Below, in pieces: positions 61,270 through 64,000 of a stretch of 64,000 bases of DNA. The position numbers and the translations under genes were made by a program. The first letter of the stretch is position 1; each line of letters starts with the position of its first letter. Under the pieces are notes generated by a model. That model was not told where the DNA came from. It searched no databases and saw only the letters and a program-made list of their open reading frames with translations. The stretch is taken from the NCBI GenBank assembly GCA_037954235.1, contig JBBMOA010000019.1, positions 17,175,805 to 17,239,804 of the forward strand, in the 5' to 3' direction. The DNA comes from Aulostomus chinensis. Lineage: Eukaryota; Chordata; Actinopteri; Syngnathiformes; Aulostomidae.

Positions 61270-64000
61270 GTGTGATGTGACCTGCAGGGTGAAAGAGTTT
61301 AGGGAAAACCAGTCATGGTGCAGGTGTGTCCGCCTCAGAGCGGGAGCTGTGTCCACACCTCCTAAAATAGAGCCAGTGAGTAGCTGGAGCTCCTTTGTCT
61401 GATCAGACCATCGTGCCACATATTTTTGTCCTTACTAGTTTGGTGTAAATATTTACCTGCCAGTTGACGGATTCAAACCTCAGAAACAAACAAAAAAAAT
61501 GGCAGCTTTTTTAAAAATTAAAGACATATTGGTGAATCATCGTACGAAGCTGGGATGATTCTGTAACCCAGTCGTGCATGTGCTGTCTGTGCTGGGAGAC
61601 CTGGGGGGCACTGGTGTGGGAAGCGTTGCAGAAAGTTGACCTTCAGAGTTTGCTCATACAGGCGGCTCAGTCAATGGGACTATGTGATGGAGTAAAGCCT
61701 GTATGAAAAGCTGCAGCAGCAGCGCCACAGGGGCATCATGTCTGTAAGTCCATTACAGTCATTGACATTGAGCTAATTGACTCCTGTAGTTGTGCAGCGA
61801 TGGTGGCATGACTTTGAAACGAGGATGGTAAAGAGAGTGATAGCCAGACCAGGGAGGGGGGAGGCGGCGGGGACCAGGCAAAGTGAGAAGTCCATGGCTC
61901 AGCACTGGTGTATCTGTGCTTGTTATTTATCAGAAGTCTGGGTGGTGTGGTTCATTTGCTCAGACCTTTATGAGTCACACTGATAAGATTTCTTCCTTCA
62001 CAAAGCTTTAAGGTGATGACAGGCTCCGCATGGTCTGAGCGAAAGGGGAAAAGAGATGAAAACACGCACTTCAAACAGTAAAAGAGGATCGATTTATTAG
62101 TTGATTTGAGAAGTTGACGAATAGACGTGTTTTTTTGTTTTTTTACTGAGCTTTAAGAGAGTTGCTGGTTCCAGGTAAGAGGTGGAAAGTTTCTGGTAAA
62201 TTTCTGGAGACTTTCTAAAAAGGGATTTTTTGTGTTTTGTTTGTTTTTTGTTTCTGAGTTAAAAATGTTCCGTCAACAGAGTAAAAACTCTTATTTCAAA
62301 AATGTGTATTATAAGTGTTTGCAGGTACGTTAGCCTGTGGGAGCACAAAATGTTTATATTTAAGCCTGTGTATGACAAATGGAAAACAGTCGCTGTAACT
62401 TAAGCCAAAGTTTCGATCGGACTCTCATAATTCCCACAGCTTTTAACCAGGAATATTGTGGGAACGTTGCCACCCTCGTCCCGGGTTGTCAAATATGAAT
62501 GTTCATGCATCGTGTCATTTTTAGACTTTTGTCGTCTGTTATCATGAGACGACTGCACCGTCTGTGAGATGTTTAACATTTACACACTTGTAGACATGAA
62601 TATGTGTCGTGGGTGTGAATTCCCTGCTCACACCTGACCAGCCCCCCCCCCCCCCACCCCCACCCCACCCCACCCTGTGGCTATAGGAGGCTCGCCCAGG
62701 AAGGAGTTAATAATTTACAATACAGTTTTGCACGAAGAATGATGAAACCATCCAGAGGGCACAGAACATTTAGTTCTATTAGTGCTCGTCAAGTGAAGAT
62801 CTCCCACAACAGCAGCAAGACAGGAGCTTAATGCTCGAAAGAAAAGCTGCCAGAAGCCTAATGCCTTTGTGTTTGTTTTCTGCTGTGACAGTTAGTGTCT
62901 ATTGATGTGTGTGTGTGTGTAGGTGGGTGTGTATTTGTGCACGCATCTGTGTACATACAGTAATATGTACAGTATTTAAAAGGCTTTTGATCTCCGTCCT
63001 GCCAGCTGTGCCTGATAGCATTTTGGATTTAGCACGTACCACCCTGACAAGCAACCCTAAACACAGAGTTACATTTATCGCTGCTTAATTTTGTAGAACA
63101 TCTCTGTCAAAGGCGAAATGAGCGGTAGCCTGTGCCTGTAAACCAAGCTTCTAATGGGAACGTATCTGTGTTTATTAAACACCCCCCCTGCCATCTGCTC
63201 CATGTATTGTGATACACAGGCAGGGCACGTTTGTATGAGCCTGATGATTACACAACAAGCCGGGCTGTAGTTTTGTGGTGGCAGGCAGCATCTCTCCAGA
63301 CACCAATGCCATTCCATTATTCAGTCTTTGCTTCAGTGGCAGAGCATGTGAATGGACGCAAGCTGACAGACTGTATCAGGTGTCAGATACACATGTATTA
63401 ATGGAAAGAAACATCCACTGTCATGCATTGAAGCAATTATGCTTAATCATAAGAGATTGCTGTGTTTTTCTGCCCCCCCCCCCCCATCTGTCTGTCAAAG
63501 GTCGCCAGGGATAAAGGAGCACTTATGGGGAAACAAACAATTCTATTATCACTGATGGTCCATTTGTGTTATGTGATAATTAAGCATTTGTTGATTTTTT
63601 TCTTCTTCTTCTTTGCTACCTGCCTGTATAATCATTATTTGTGAATCCAGTGCTTCACTAAGTATGTGGGAGTATGCACGGCAGCGCTGAAGGTTACATA
63701 ACGATAATCATTAGAAGAAAAAAAAAAGCGCCCTATTCTTTTAGCGGTGTGCTAAAAACAGCATTTATAACAGCTTTATAGCTCTTTGTTATCAGACAGC
63801 ACGAGTTATCACTTAAAAAAACTGACGCTATCTGAAGAAGAGAGATGAGAAGTTGACTTTGGTCAACTTTAATGGCTGGGAAAATGTCAGATTTATCTTT
63901 TAACGCTCGTAATGTTACCTAACGTGTAGCCGTGTTGGCCGATGGTGCATCTGTGTCAGCAGAATTGTATTGTTATTTGTTATTCCAACTGTGTAAATAT

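Larger units (their letters stand above)
52684..64000 (+). other. rxra: continuing rxra intron, no further exon seen
   Basis: No exon resembling the RXRA A/B-domain exon (FSTQVNSS, LHSPISTLSSP) or the zinc-finger exon (CAICGDRSSGKHYGVYSC) is present, so the gene continues beyond the window. The stretch holds CA/TG microsatellites, G/C runs and mostly unique sequence. Composition-balanced segments without simple repeats, such as about 55100-55330, 56090-56400 and 57640-57780, could be conserved non-coding elements, which only alignment can show. Confidence 0.6.

Noticed and set aside
1..64000. CRISPR arrays, bacterial operons, tRNA and rRNA genes
   Set aside because: Direct repeats are microsatellites or transposons without spacer structure. 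No cloverleaf with both A and B boxes was found apart from the SINE head, and composition is vertebrate nuclear DNA.

Overview
The window looks like teleost fish nuclear DNA, most likely from a percomorph. The signs are long CA/TG microsatellites every one to two kilobases, long G/C homopolymers, a V-SINE/DANA-like SINE with a GGAT tail, hAT-like non-autonomous DNA transposons, an L2-like LINE relic, and almost no long open reading frames. There is no bacterial, organellar or viral gene set. Most ORFs of 60-147 codons are chance readings or translated microsatellites and are left out.

The one gene I can support is a retinoid X receptor alpha (rxra) gene on the + strand, of which only the 5' end is present. 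A CpG-rich promoter/5'UTR region (about 24.85-25.27 kb) leads to a 28-nt coding exon (25270-25297) reading METKPFLSL plus one base and ending at a GTGAGT donor. This matches the length, phase and sequence style of the first coding exon of vertebrate RXRA (human begins MDTKHFLPL). The rest of the window is consistent with the very long RXRA first intron. At 52570-52683 there is a candidate 114-nt exon with a good polypyrimidine/AG acceptor, a GT donor, no stop in the phase inherited from exon 1, and the same phase (1) at both ends. It may be a cassette exon adding 38 residues to the N-terminal A/B (AF-1) region. The DNA-binding and ligand-binding exons are not in the window.

Layout: 1-24.85 kb is 5' flanking DNA. 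It holds a degenerate minisatellite split by a 714-bp hAT-like element with matching target-site duplications (1560-2273), a CAG tract, a DR5 retinoic-acid-response-like site (8170-8186), an L2-like reverse transcriptase relic (about 11.55-11.81 kb), a short MITE with 11-bp inverted repeats (16986-17161), and a hairpin carrying three CACGTG E-boxes (16155-16190). 24.85-25.3 kb is the promoter, 5'UTR (with a 56-codon uORF if transcription starts upstream of it) and exon 1. 25.3-52.57 kb is intron, with a second CpG-rich block (about 26.4-26.65 kb), two strong hairpins (26953-27014 and 29533-29574), a 54-bp perfect TG/TA/CA palindrome (32633-32686), a Z-DNA-prone repeat (35255-35371) and a SINE (42935-43327). 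52.68-64 kb is further intron with microsatellites, homopolymers and a DR3-like site. I saw no tRNA or rRNA gene and no CRISPR array.

All gene-level statements come from reading the sequence and comparing it with family knowledge. No database search was possible.
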